Of a DNA stretch of 9,551 nt, positions 1 through 6,393 are shown piece by piece. The notes beneath the pieces are model-generated. The model did not search any database and was not told the DNA's origin. It worked only from the letters and a program-made list of their open reading frames with translations. This stretch comes from DATLWN01 sp964492895 (GTDB taxonomy: Bacteria > Pseudomonadota > Zetaproteobacteria > Mariprofundales > Mariprofundaceae), in the NCBI GenBank assembly GCA_964492895.1, contig CAZBLR010000048.1:1-9551 (forward strand), read 5' to 3'. Position numbers and translations under genes: made by a program. Position 1 is the stretch's first letter. Every line of letters begins with the position of its first letter.

Positions 1-1
1 C

Positions 2-1534
2 AACGTGCTGCTCAAGGACGCCAAGTCCTACCCCTACATCCTGCTCACCGACGAGACCTATCCCCGCTTCCGCCTGTACCGCGGCCACCGCTCGCTGCCC
101 GGCGAATACTTCGGCCCCTTCCCGGATGCCGGGGCCGTGCACCACATCCTGCACCTGATGCAGCGGATCTTCCGCATTCGCGACTGCGAGGATGCCGTGT
201 TCCAGAACCGCTCCCGACCGTGCATGCAGTACCAGATCGGCCGTTGCTCGGCCCCGTGCTGCCATGTCGTCACCGATGCCGATTACGCGGCGCAGGTGGC
301 CGAGGCCCGGGCCTTCCTGAAGGGTCAGGACCAGCGCCTGATCCGCCAATGGGAGACGCAGATGCAGGAAGCGGCGGCCCGCCACGCCTTCGAACGCGCC
401 GCCCAGCTCAGGGACCGCATCCGCGCCCTGCGCAGCATCCTGGCCGGCAGCGATGCGTCCGAGTTGCCCGCGGAGGCCGATGCGCTGGCCATCGCCCGCC
501 ATCCGGGCGGCGTGGCGGTCAGCGTCGGCGTGCGCCGCGCCGGACGCAACCTCGGTACGCATACCGTGCGCGTCGACCAGGCGAGCGATGCCGGGGCCCT
601 GGAGATCCTGCAATCGCTGTGCATCGAGCGCTACCGGCAGGAGACGCCGCCGGCGGAGCTGCTGGTCCAGGGCGAGGCGGCGGATGGCGAGGAGCTGCAG
701 CGCCTGCTGCGGCTGTTGCACCCGAAGGGCCGGTGCACGGTACGCTCGCCCAGGCGCGGGGCCCGCGCCGACTGGCTGAGGCAGGTGGCGCATGCCGGCG
801 AGCAGTCACTGGCCAGCCGTGCCGCCACCGGCCAGCAGGCGGCCTTCGAGGCGCTGGCGGAACTGCTCGGCCTGGATGCGCTGCCGCAATCGATCGCCGC
901 CGTCGACAACGCCCACCTGGGCGGCAAGCAGATGGTGGCGGCCATCGTCTATGCCGATCACAACGGCCCGGACAAGGCCCATTACCGGCGCTACAAGCTC
1001 GACGACGTGCCGGCCGGCGACGACTACGCCGCCATGGCCGCGGTGCTGGCACGCTTCTTCCGCGCCATCAATGAGGAGGCCCTGCCCGAGCCCGACCTGA
1101 TGTTCATCGACGGCGGCAAGGGACAGCTGGCCGTCGCGACACGGGCGGCGGCCGATGCCGGCCTGTCGGCGATGAAACTCGTCGGCGTCGCCAAGGGAGC
1201 CGGGCGCAAGCTCGGCAACGAGACCCTGTGGCCGTCGTGGCGGACCGATTCGCTGCGGCCCGGCATCCATTCCCCGGCCATGCTGCTGATCGCCCGCGTG
1301 CGCGACGAGGCCCACCGCTTCGCCGGGCAGTACATGCGCAAGCGCAAGCAGGCCAGCATGTTCACCTCGGCCCTGGACACCATCCCCGGCATCGGGCCGG
1401 CCAAACGGGTGGCGCTGCTCAGGCATTTCGGCGGCATCGAGGGCGTCAAGGGCGCCTCCCGCGATCACCTGGCCGAGGTGCCGGGCATCTCGGCCAATCT
1501 CGCCGAGCGCATCTTCAAGAGCCTGCACCGGTGA
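2..1534 (+). CDS. uvrC: UvrABC excinuclease subunit C, 5' end cut off by the window
   Basis: UvrC makes the two incisions flanking a DNA lesion in nucleotide excision repair, after UvrA and UvrB have located the damage. The frame is open from base 2, so the true start and the N-terminal GIY-YIG nuclease domain lie mostly outside the window; about 510 residues remain. Numbering from the GTG at base 5, four cysteines at 61, 73, 81 and 85 have the spacing of the UvrC iron-sulphur cluster. A UVR (UvrB-binding) helix pair covers about 113-146. The RNase H-like nuclease domain shows D301 (VDNAH), D340 (GDDYAAM), D369 (FIDGGKGQL) and H437 (RDEAHRFA), which align with the family's catalytic residues. 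Tandem helix-hairpin-helix DNA-binding motifs fill about 456-509, ending at the usual C-terminus. The segment after H437 (GQYMRKRKQ) departs from the usual AIxxHRxxR. Identification is secure. It looks independent of the efflux operon downstream. Confidence 0.97.
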   Translation, partial: NVLLKDAKSYPYILLTDETYPRFRLYRGHRSLPGEYFGPFPDAGAVHHILHLMQRIFRIRDCEDAVFQNRSRPCMQYQIGRCSAPCCHVVTDADYAAQVAEARAFLKGQDQRLIRQWETQMQEAAARHAFERAAQLRDRIRALRSILAGSDASELPAEADALAIARHPGGVAVSVGVRRAGRNLGTHTVRVDQASDAGALEILQSLCIERYRQETPPAELLVQGEAADGEELQRLLRLLHPKGRCTVRSPRRGARADWLRQVAHAGEQSLASRAATGQQAAFEALAELLGLDALPQSIAAVDNAHLGGKQMVAAIVYADHNGPDKAHYRRYKLDDVPAGDDYAAMAAVLARFFRAINEEALPEPDLMFIDGGKGQLAVATRAAADAGLSAMKLVGVAKGAGRKLGNETLWPSWRTDSLRPGIHSPAMLLIARVRDEAHRFAGQYMRKRKQASMFTSALDTIPGIGPAKRVALLRHFGGIEGVKGASRDHLAEVPGISANLAERIFKSLHR

Positions 1535-1541
1535 AGGGTCC

Positions 1542-1573
1542 GCCCGCAGCTTAACCATCCAATTCATGCGGGC
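1542..1573 (+). other. Inverted repeat after uvrC, possible weak terminator
   Basis: GCCCGCA (1542-1548) and TGCGGGC (1567-1573) are perfect 7-base complements around an 18-base loop, starting eight bases after the uvrC stop. No run of T follows, so as an intrinsic terminator it would be weak. The right arm can instead pair with a second AAGCCCGCA at 1599-1607 (nine base pairs). The position suits a 3' end for uvrC, but function is inferred. Confidence 0.35.
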
Positions 1574-1582
1574 TTGGCCCCA

Positions 1583-1611
1583 TTGACAGCCCCGGACAAA
1601 GCCCGCAGATT
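1583..1611 (+). promoter_or_regulatory. Probable sigma-70 promoter of the efflux operon
   Basis: A perfect -35 hexamer TTGACA lies at 1583-1588. After a 17-base spacer, CAGATT at 1606-1611 matches three of six -10 consensus positions. The predicted transcription start is near 1618, about 36 bases before the repressor start codon and at the edge of the palindromic operator candidate. The weak -10 suggests modest activity. No other promoter of similar quality was seen in the short gaps between the later genes. Confidence 0.5.
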
Positions 1612-1613
1612 CG

Positions 1614-1637
1614 CCAGCTGACCGATCGGTCGGTTGG
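1614..1637 (+). promoter_or_regulatory. Candidate TetR-family operator palindrome
   Basis: The core GACCGATCGGTC (1620-1631) is a perfect 12-base palindrome. It extends to a 24-base dyad (1614-1637) with only two mismatched pairs (1619/1632 and 1617/1634). TetR-family repressors typically bind dyads of this length and style as dimers, usually next to their own genes. The site covers the predicted transcription start and ends 16 bases before the repressor start codon, so a bound dimer would block transcription of the whole operon. The sequence is direct observation; binding is inferred. Confidence 0.6.
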
Positions 1638-1653
1638 GAAAGGGGTCGAGCGA

Positions 1654-2274
1654 ATGGGCGAAGCGGCGATCGAACTCGCAGGCAGGGAAAGGCTTCTCGC
1701 CTCGGCGCAACGGCTGTTCGCCGAGCGCGGCTACGCCTCCGTGTCGATCCAGCAGATCGCGCTGGCCGCCGGCCTGTCCAAGGCCACCGTCTTCCATCAC
1801 TTCCCCACCAAGGAATCGCTGTACCTCGAGGTCGTCCGCACCGCCTGCCTGGATACCCAGGACCTGCTGCACGAGGCCAGGAACAGCGGCAACCCGCTGG
1901 ACGGCCTGCGCGCTTTCGCGGCGGCACACCTGGCACACATCTTCGAACATGACGCGCTGACCCGACTGGTCAGCCGCGAGCTGATCACCGGTGATCAGGA
2001 ACAGAGCCGCGCCATGGCCGAGCAGGTGTTCGGCGAACATTTCTCGCGCCTGGTGACGCTGATCCGCGCCTGCCAGGACTCCGGCGACATCCGCGCCGAC
2101 ATCAAGCCGGCGGAGGCCGCGATCGCCATCGTCGGCATGAACCTGCACCTGTTCCAGAGCTGGCCGGTCATCCGCCACCTGCCCGGCGCCGGCATCACCG
2201 ATGTCGCGCAAACCGGCCGCCACCTGTTCGACATGCTGATCGAGGGCATGCGCCCGCCCAGGGCGCAGCCATGA
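1654..2274 (+). CDS. TetR/AcrR-family transcriptional repressor of the efflux operon
   Basis: This is a cytoplasmic DNA-binding regulator of 206 residues, a normal length for the family. The N-terminal TetR domain covers about 10-60. Its helix-turn-helix (about 32-51, QQIALAAGLSKATVFHHF) and the following PTKESLY are hallmark sequences. The helical C-terminal part (about 65-200) would bind an inducer and form the dimer; it is variable in this family and I cannot name the ligand. The ATG at 1654 is favoured by a GGGAAAGGGG ribosome site at 1636-1645 with eight bases of spacing. The gene lies first in the operon rather than divergent from it, and its stop overlaps the next start (ATGA). This predicts translational coupling and co-regulation with the pump genes. 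Repression of its own operon through the palindrome at 1614-1637 is the simplest reading, but an activator role cannot be excluded from sequence alone. Confidence 0.92.
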   Translation: MGEAAIELAGRERLLASAQRLFAERGYASVSIQQIALAAGLSKATVFHHFPTKESLYLEVVRTACLDTQDLLHEARNSGNPLDGLRAFAAAHLAHIFEHDALTRLVSRELITGDQEQSRAMAEQVFGEHFSRLVTLIRACQDSGDIRADIKPAEAAIAIVGMNLHLFQSWPVIRHLPGAGITDVAQTGRHLFDMLIEGMRPPRAQP

Positions 2275-3656
2275 GGCGCTGGATCGCCGCGATGGCGTTG
2301 CTGGCCCTGTATCCGGCCGTGGCACGGGGCGCGGACATGCTGAACCTGCCGGATGCCATCAGCATGGCCATCGACCATGCACCTTCCTACGCGGCGGCGG
2401 CGGCCGGTCGCGATGCGGCCCAGGAGCAGCGCACCATCGGCCGCGCCTGGCTGCTGCCGTACGTGCATGCGACCGGCGGCTACGCCTATTACCGGCAGAA
2501 ATACGGCTACTCGAATCCGAACGCCTTCCTGCAGGACTCGCAGGCCAACTTCAACCGCACCCAGGGCGAGCTGACGGTGTCGCAGCCGCTGTTCGACCTG
2601 TCCCGCCTGGCCGACTACCGACAGGGCAAGCTCGCCGCCCAGGCCGGCGACATCCGCTTCGACGTCTCGCTGCAGCAGCTGCTGCTCGGCGTCAGCCAGG
2701 CCTACGTGCGCGTGGTCGTGGCCCGCAGCGCCGACCAGGCCGCCCGGGCGCAGGAACAGGCCATGGACAAGCTGGCGGAGCAGGCCACGGCCGCCTTCAA
2801 GGCCGGCACCAAGAACATCAACGACTCCCTGGAAGCGGAAAGCCGCCTGGACCTGGCGCGGGCGGCGCGCATCCAGGCCGACAACGACGTGGCCCAGGCC
2901 GAGGCGGCATTGACGTCGCTGATCGGCCCGCATACGCCGAACATGGCCGTGTTCTCCACCTCAGCCGCCACCCCGCTGCCCCAGCCGGACGACGTGGCGC
3001 ACTGGCAGTCGCTGGCCGCAAAGGATTCCCCGTACGTGCGCCTGGCCGCCAACGAGGCGGGTCAGGCGCATGCCAAGGTCACGGGAGCCATCGGCACGGC
3101 CGCGCCGTCGCTGAGCCTGGTCGGTGCCGTCGGCTACGACAAGGCCACGGGCAGCGCCTTCCACACCGGCACCACCACCCGCACCGAGCGCATCGGCGTG
3201 GAGCTGAGCGTGCCGCTGTACGCCGGCGGCGGCACCTGGGCCCAGCTGCGCCTGGACGAGAAGCTGGCCAGCAAGGCCGAGCTGGACCTGGAGGAAGCGA
3301 AACGCCAGGCCCGCCTGGACGCGCAGGCCGCATTCCTGGCCGTCCACGCCGCCCAGGCGCAGGTCACGGCCCTGAGCCAGGCCGAACGTTCGGCACGCAA
3401 GGCCCGGCAGGCGGCGGTGCTCGGCTATCAGGTGGGCCTGCGCGATATCGTCGAGCGCCTGGACGCCGAGGAGCGGCTGTACTCGGCCGTGCATGAACTG
3501 ACCCAGGCCCGCGGTGATTACCTGATGGCCCGGCTGCGCCTGGCCTCGTCGGTCGGCCGCCTGGATCAGGCGATGATCCGCAAGACGGCGGCCAACCTGC
3601 TGACCGCGCCGATGACGGATGCCGGCGACCAGTCCGGCATGCGGATGGCGCCATGA
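2271..3656 (+). CDS. TolC-family outer-membrane efflux channel (no lipobox)
   Basis: This 461-residue protein is predicted to form a trimeric outer-membrane channel-tunnel for export. Residues 1-20 form a Sec signal peptide (MRRWIAAMALLALYPAVARG) with likely cleavage before A21. There is no cysteine near it, so this is not a lipoprotein. Two outer-membrane-efflux repeats follow, about 25-220 and 245-435, rich in Ala/Gln/Arg helices as expected for the periplasmic barrel. Residues 313-321 (SVPLYAGGG) and 388-406 (VGLRDIVERLDAEERLYSA) match the corresponding TolC segments (VPLYQGG and VGTRTIVDVLDA). The length is close to mature TolC plus signal. The start at 2271 overlaps the repressor stop by four bases (ATGA), and there is only a weak ribosome site, so translation is probably coupled. 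A second, distantly related outer-membrane factor follows directly, so which of the two serves this pump is unclear. Confidence 0.9.
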   Translation: MRRWIAAMALLALYPAVARGADMLNLPDAISMAIDHAPSYAAAAAGRDAAQEQRTIGRAWLLPYVHATGGYAYYRQKYGYSNPNAFLQDSQANFNRTQGELTVSQPLFDLSRLADYRQGKLAAQAGDIRFDVSLQQLLLGVSQAYVRVVVARSADQAARAQEQAMDKLAEQATAAFKAGTKNINDSLEAESRLDLARAARIQADNDVAQAEAALTSLIGPHTPNMAVFSTSAATPLPQPDDVAHWQSLAAKDSPYVRLAANEAGQAHAKVTGAIGTAAPSLSLVGAVGYDKATGSAFHTGTTTRTERIGVELSVPLYAGGGTWAQLRLDEKLASKAELDLEEAKRQARLDAQAAFLAVHAAQAQVTALSQAERSARKARQAAVLGYQVGLRDIVERLDAEERLYSAVHELTQARGDYLMARLRLASSVGRLDQAMIRKTAANLLTAPMTDAGDQSGMRMAP

Positions 3657-3700
3657 ACGGCATCGCTTTTTCGTCCGTCCCGAGGGAGGCCTCATCGTGA
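3653..3700 (+). CDS. 15-codon linking reading frame between the two channel genes (tentative)
   Basis: An ATG at 3653 overlaps the stop of the TolC-like gene (ATGA). It opens a frame encoding MNGIAFSSVPREASS, ending in a TGA at 3698-3700 that overlaps the GTG start of the next gene (GTGA). Reinitiating ribosomes could pass through it from one channel gene to the next. The peptide has no recognisable domain. It may have no function beyond coupling, or be chance in a 40-base spacer. The second gene also has its own good ribosome site inside this frame. Confidence 0.3.
   Translation: MNGIAFSSVPREASS
3683..3699 (+). promoter_or_regulatory. Ribosome binding site that fixes a GTG start
   Basis: AGGGAGG at 3683-3689 lies seven bases before the GTG at 3697. 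This decides the start of the NodT-type lipoprotein gene. An upstream in-frame ATG at 3619 lies inside the preceding gene and would bury the lipoprotein signal behind 26 extra residues. Confidence 0.85.
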
Positions 3701-5205
3701 ACCTGTCCAAGCGTCTACGCACCTCGATCGCGGCGACCGGCTTGGCGCTGCTGCTTGCCGGTTGTGCCGTCGGCCCCGACTTCCAGCGGCCGCCCGCCCC
3801 GGACGTGCAGGGCTACACCGCGAAGCCGCTGCCGGCGAAGACCGCCGCGGCCGACGTGCCGGGCGGCCAGGCGCAGGCCTTCAAACCGGGTGCGGACATT
3901 CCGGCCCAGTGGTGGACCCTGTTCCATTCCAAGACGCTGAACGCGCTGATCGAACGGGCCCTGAAGGCCAATCCCGACCTGCAGGCGGCCCAGGCCTCGC
4001 TGCGCCAGGCCCGGGAAAACGTCTATGCCGGGGAAGGCACGCTGATGCCGAGCATCGACGCCAAGGGCTCGGTCACCCGGCAGAAGACCACGGGCTCCCA
4101 GTACGGCCGCCCGGGCTCCGCCGGCTCGCTGTACACGCTGTACAACGCGTCGGTCGACGTCTCCTACGGCATCGACCTGTTCGGCTACGACCGGCGGCTG
4201 CTCGAATCCCTGGAATCGCAGGCCGATGTCCAGCGCTTCCAGCTCGAGGCGGCCTACCTGACCCTGACCTCGAACGTGGTGACCACGGCGGTGCAGGAGG
4301 CCTCGCTGCGTGCCCAGATCGCGGCCACCGAAGAAATCATCGCCTCCGAGCAGCGGCAGCAGGACATCCTGCAGCAGCAGTACGACGCCGGCGCCGTGTC
4401 CCTGAACGATGTGCTGGCGCAGCGGACCACGGTGGCCCAGTCCCAGGCGACCCTGCCGCCGTTGCAGAAACAGCTCGCGTCCGTGCAGAACCAGTTGGCG
4501 GCGCTGGCCGGCAACTTCCCCGGCCAGGGCCACGGCGAGGCCTTTGATCTGTCGGGGTTGCAGCTGCCCGCCGAACTGCCGGTCAGCCTGCCGTCGAAGC
4601 TGGTGGCGCAACGCCCGGACATCCGCGCCGCCGAGGCCCAGCTGCATGATGCCAGCGCCAAGGTCGGCGTGGCCACCGCGGCCATGCTGCCCGAGCTGAC
4701 GCTGAGCGGCAGCTACGGCACGGTCGGCACCCGCGCCGCCGACCTGTTCACCCCGGGCTCCGAGATATGGAATCTGGGTGCCGGGCTGCTGCAGCCGATT
4801 TTCCGCGGCGGCACCCTGCTGCATCAGCGCCGTGCCGCCGTCGCCGGCTACGACAAGGCCGCGGCCCAGTACCGCTCGGCGGTGCTGAACGCCTTCCGCG
4901 ACGTCGCCGATACGCTGCGCGCCCTGGAATCCGATGCCGACGCCCTGGCGGCGCAGACCCGGGCCGAGCAGGCCGCCGCCGACAGCCTGGATCTGGCCAA
5001 GGAGCAGTTCAAGGTCGGGGCCATCAGCTACCTGGCGTTGCTCAATGCGCAGAAGGCCTATGAGCAGGCACGCATCGGTCTCGTGCAGGCCCAGGCCACG
5101 CGCTACGCGGATACCGCAGCCCTGTTCCAGTCATTGGGTGGCGGCTGGTGGAACCGCAACGACGACGCCGGCACAGGCGTCCAGAACACCGCGGACAGCG
5201 ACTAG
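3697..5205 (+). CDS. RND efflux outer-membrane lipoprotein, NodT/OprM family
   Basis: This 502-residue protein is predicted to be a trimeric outer-membrane exit duct for an RND pump, anchored by an N-terminal lipid. The GTG start is chosen for its ribosome site and because it gives a textbook lipoprotein signal: positive residues, a hydrophobic run, then the lipobox LLAGC with the lipidated cysteine at 23. Alanine at +2 favours sorting to the outer membrane. AVGPDFQRP after the cysteine, LPSKLVAQRPDIRAAEAQL (298-316) and the ending ALFQSLGGGWW (475-485) are family hallmarks. Two outer-membrane-efflux repeats span about 75-275 and 305-480. It sits 40 bases after the TolC-like gene and 42 bases before the adaptor gene. 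OprM-type channels are usually encoded with their own RND pump, so this is the more likely partner of the pump here. Confidence 0.93.
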   Translation: MNLSKRLRTSIAATGLALLLAGCAVGPDFQRPPAPDVQGYTAKPLPAKTAAADVPGGQAQAFKPGADIPAQWWTLFHSKTLNALIERALKANPDLQAAQASLRQARENVYAGEGTLMPSIDAKGSVTRQKTTGSQYGRPGSAGSLYTLYNASVDVSYGIDLFGYDRRLLESLESQADVQRFQLEAAYLTLTSNVVTTAVQEASLRAQIAATEEIIASEQRQQDILQQQYDAGAVSLNDVLAQRTTVAQSQATLPPLQKQLASVQNQLAALAGNFPGQGHGEAFDLSGLQLPAELPVSLPSKLVAQRPDIRAAEAQLHDASAKVGVATAAMLPELTLSGSYGTVGTRAADLFTPGSEIWNLGAGLLQPIFRGGTLLHQRRAAVAGYDKAAAQYRSAVLNAFRDVADTLRALESDADALAAQTRAEQAAADSLDLAKEQFKVGAISYLALLNAQKAYEQARIGLVQAQATRYADTAALFQSLGGGWWNRNDDAGTGVQNTADSD

Positions 5206-5247
5206 GCCGGTGTCCGCCATGCATTTTCAACAACGGAGAGCACATCC

Positions 5248-6378
5248 ATGACAAAACGAATGATCATCATGCTCGTACTGGTGGGCGTGGTATTCGGCGG
5301 CATCTTCGGGTTCGAGGCCTTCAAGAGCCACATGATGCACAAATACATGAGCAAGATGGGCCACCAGGTGCAGACGGTTTCCACCGTCGTCGCCAGCAAG
5401 CAGCCCTGGCAGCCGACCATCGAGGCCGTGGGCAGCCTTGCCGCCGTGCGCGGCGCCGACCTGAGCAACGAGTTGCCCGGCATCGTCTCGGACATCCGCT
5501 TCAAGGAGGGCGAGGACGTCAAGGCCGGCACCGTGCTGCTGAAGCTGAACGCCGATGACGACATCGCCAAACTGCACGCGCTGCAGGCCACGGCGGATCT
5601 GGCCGCCACGACCTACAAGCGCGACAAGGAGCAGTTCGGGGTCAAGGCCATCAGCCAGCAGACCCTGGATGCCGCCGAAGCCAGCCTGAAGCAAGCCAGG
5701 GCCAATGTGGCCGAACAGCAGGCGCTGGTGGACAAGAAGGTCATCCGCGCCCCCTTCTCCGGCCGCCTGGGTGTGCGCGAGGTGAATCTCGGCCAGTACC
5801 TCAAAGCGGGAACCCCGATGGTCACGCTGCAGTCACTCGATCCGATTTTCGCCGATTTTTATGTGCCGCAGCAATCGCTGGGCAAACTGAAGGTCGGGCA
5901 GAAGGTCATGGTCAGAACCGATGCCTGGCCCGGCCAGGAATTCTCCGGCGTCATCGCCGTCATCGATCCCAAGGTCGACCCGAACACCCGCAACGTCAAG
6001 GTGCGCGCGCGGCTCGACAACCCGGACAAGCGGCTGCTGCCCGGCATGTATGCCACCGTGGACGTCGTGGCCGGCCAGGTGCAGCAACTGGTCACGCTGC
6101 CGCAGACCGCGGTGAGCTATAACCCGTACGGCGACATCGTCTACCTGGTCGAGAACCAGGGTGAGGACGAGAACGGCAAGCCGAAGCTCGTGGCCAAGCA
6201 GGTGTTCGTGACCACCGGCGACAAGCGCGGCGACCAGGTGGCCATCCTGAAAGGCGTCAAGGATGGCGACACCGTCGTGTCGGCCGGCCAGATCAAGCTG
6301 CGCAACGGTTCCGCCATCGCCGTCAACAACAGCATCCAGCCGACCAACGACCCGAACCCCCACCCGGTCGAAGAATAA
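5248..6378 (+). CDS. RND efflux periplasmic adaptor (membrane fusion protein, HlyD/AcrA type)
   Basis: This 376-residue adaptor is predicted to bridge the inner-membrane pump and the outer-membrane channel. Residues 5-22 are a hydrophobic segment. There is no lipobox (and no cysteine seen anywhere), so it is probably held by an uncleaved N-terminal helix rather than a lipid. The split lipoyl domain is at about 74-103 (ELPGIVSDIRFKEGEDVKAG) and 164-193 (KVIRAPFSGRLGVREVNLGQ). They flank a fairly short helical hairpin (about 104-163). A beta-barrel domain (about 195-275, with the DPNTRNVKVRARL segment) and a membrane-proximal domain (about 280-360) follow. The N-terminal stretch 27-39 is rich in Met and His. 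The ATG at 5248 has a CGGAGAG ribosome site at 5234-5240, seven bases upstream. The gene ends 15 bases before the pump gene, the usual adaptor-pump order. It resembles adaptors of MexHI-type systems in general form, but I do not assign a specific name. Confidence 0.95.
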   Translation: MTKRMIIMLVLVGVVFGGIFGFEAFKSHMMHKYMSKMGHQVQTVSTVVASKQPWQPTIEAVGSLAAVRGADLSNELPGIVSDIRFKEGEDVKAGTVLLKLNADDDIAKLHALQATADLAATTYKRDKEQFGVKAISQQTLDAAEASLKQARANVAEQQALVDKKVIRAPFSGRLGVREVNLGQYLKAGTPMVTLQSLDPIFADFYVPQQSLGKLKVGQKVMVRTDAWPGQEFSGVIAVIDPKVDPNTRNVKVRARLDNPDKRLLPGMYATVDVVAGQVQQLVTLPQTAVSYNPYGDIVYLVENQGEDENGKPKLVAKQVFVTTGDKRGDQVAILKGVKDGDTVVSAGQIKLRNGSAIAVNNSIQPTNDPNPHPVEE

Positions 6379-6393
6379 GGCAGGCGACACGGC

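Noticed and set aside
220..1074. A 284-codon plus-strand frame inside uvrC
   Set aside because: It is an out-of-frame shadow of uvrC with Pro/Arg/Gly-rich composition, and the uvrC frame itself carries all the conserved motifs.
806..1936. A 376-codon minus-strand frame spanning the end of uvrC, the gap and the start of the regulator
   Set aside because: It is antisense to two well-supported genes, crosses the promoter/operator region, and has Arg/Gly/Ala-rich composition without motifs.
3619..3696. An upstream ATG that would extend the lipoprotein gene by 26 codons
   Set aside because: It lies inside the TolC-like gene and would hide the lipoprotein signal. The GTG at 3697 has a strong ribosome site and gives an exact signal peptide with lipobox.
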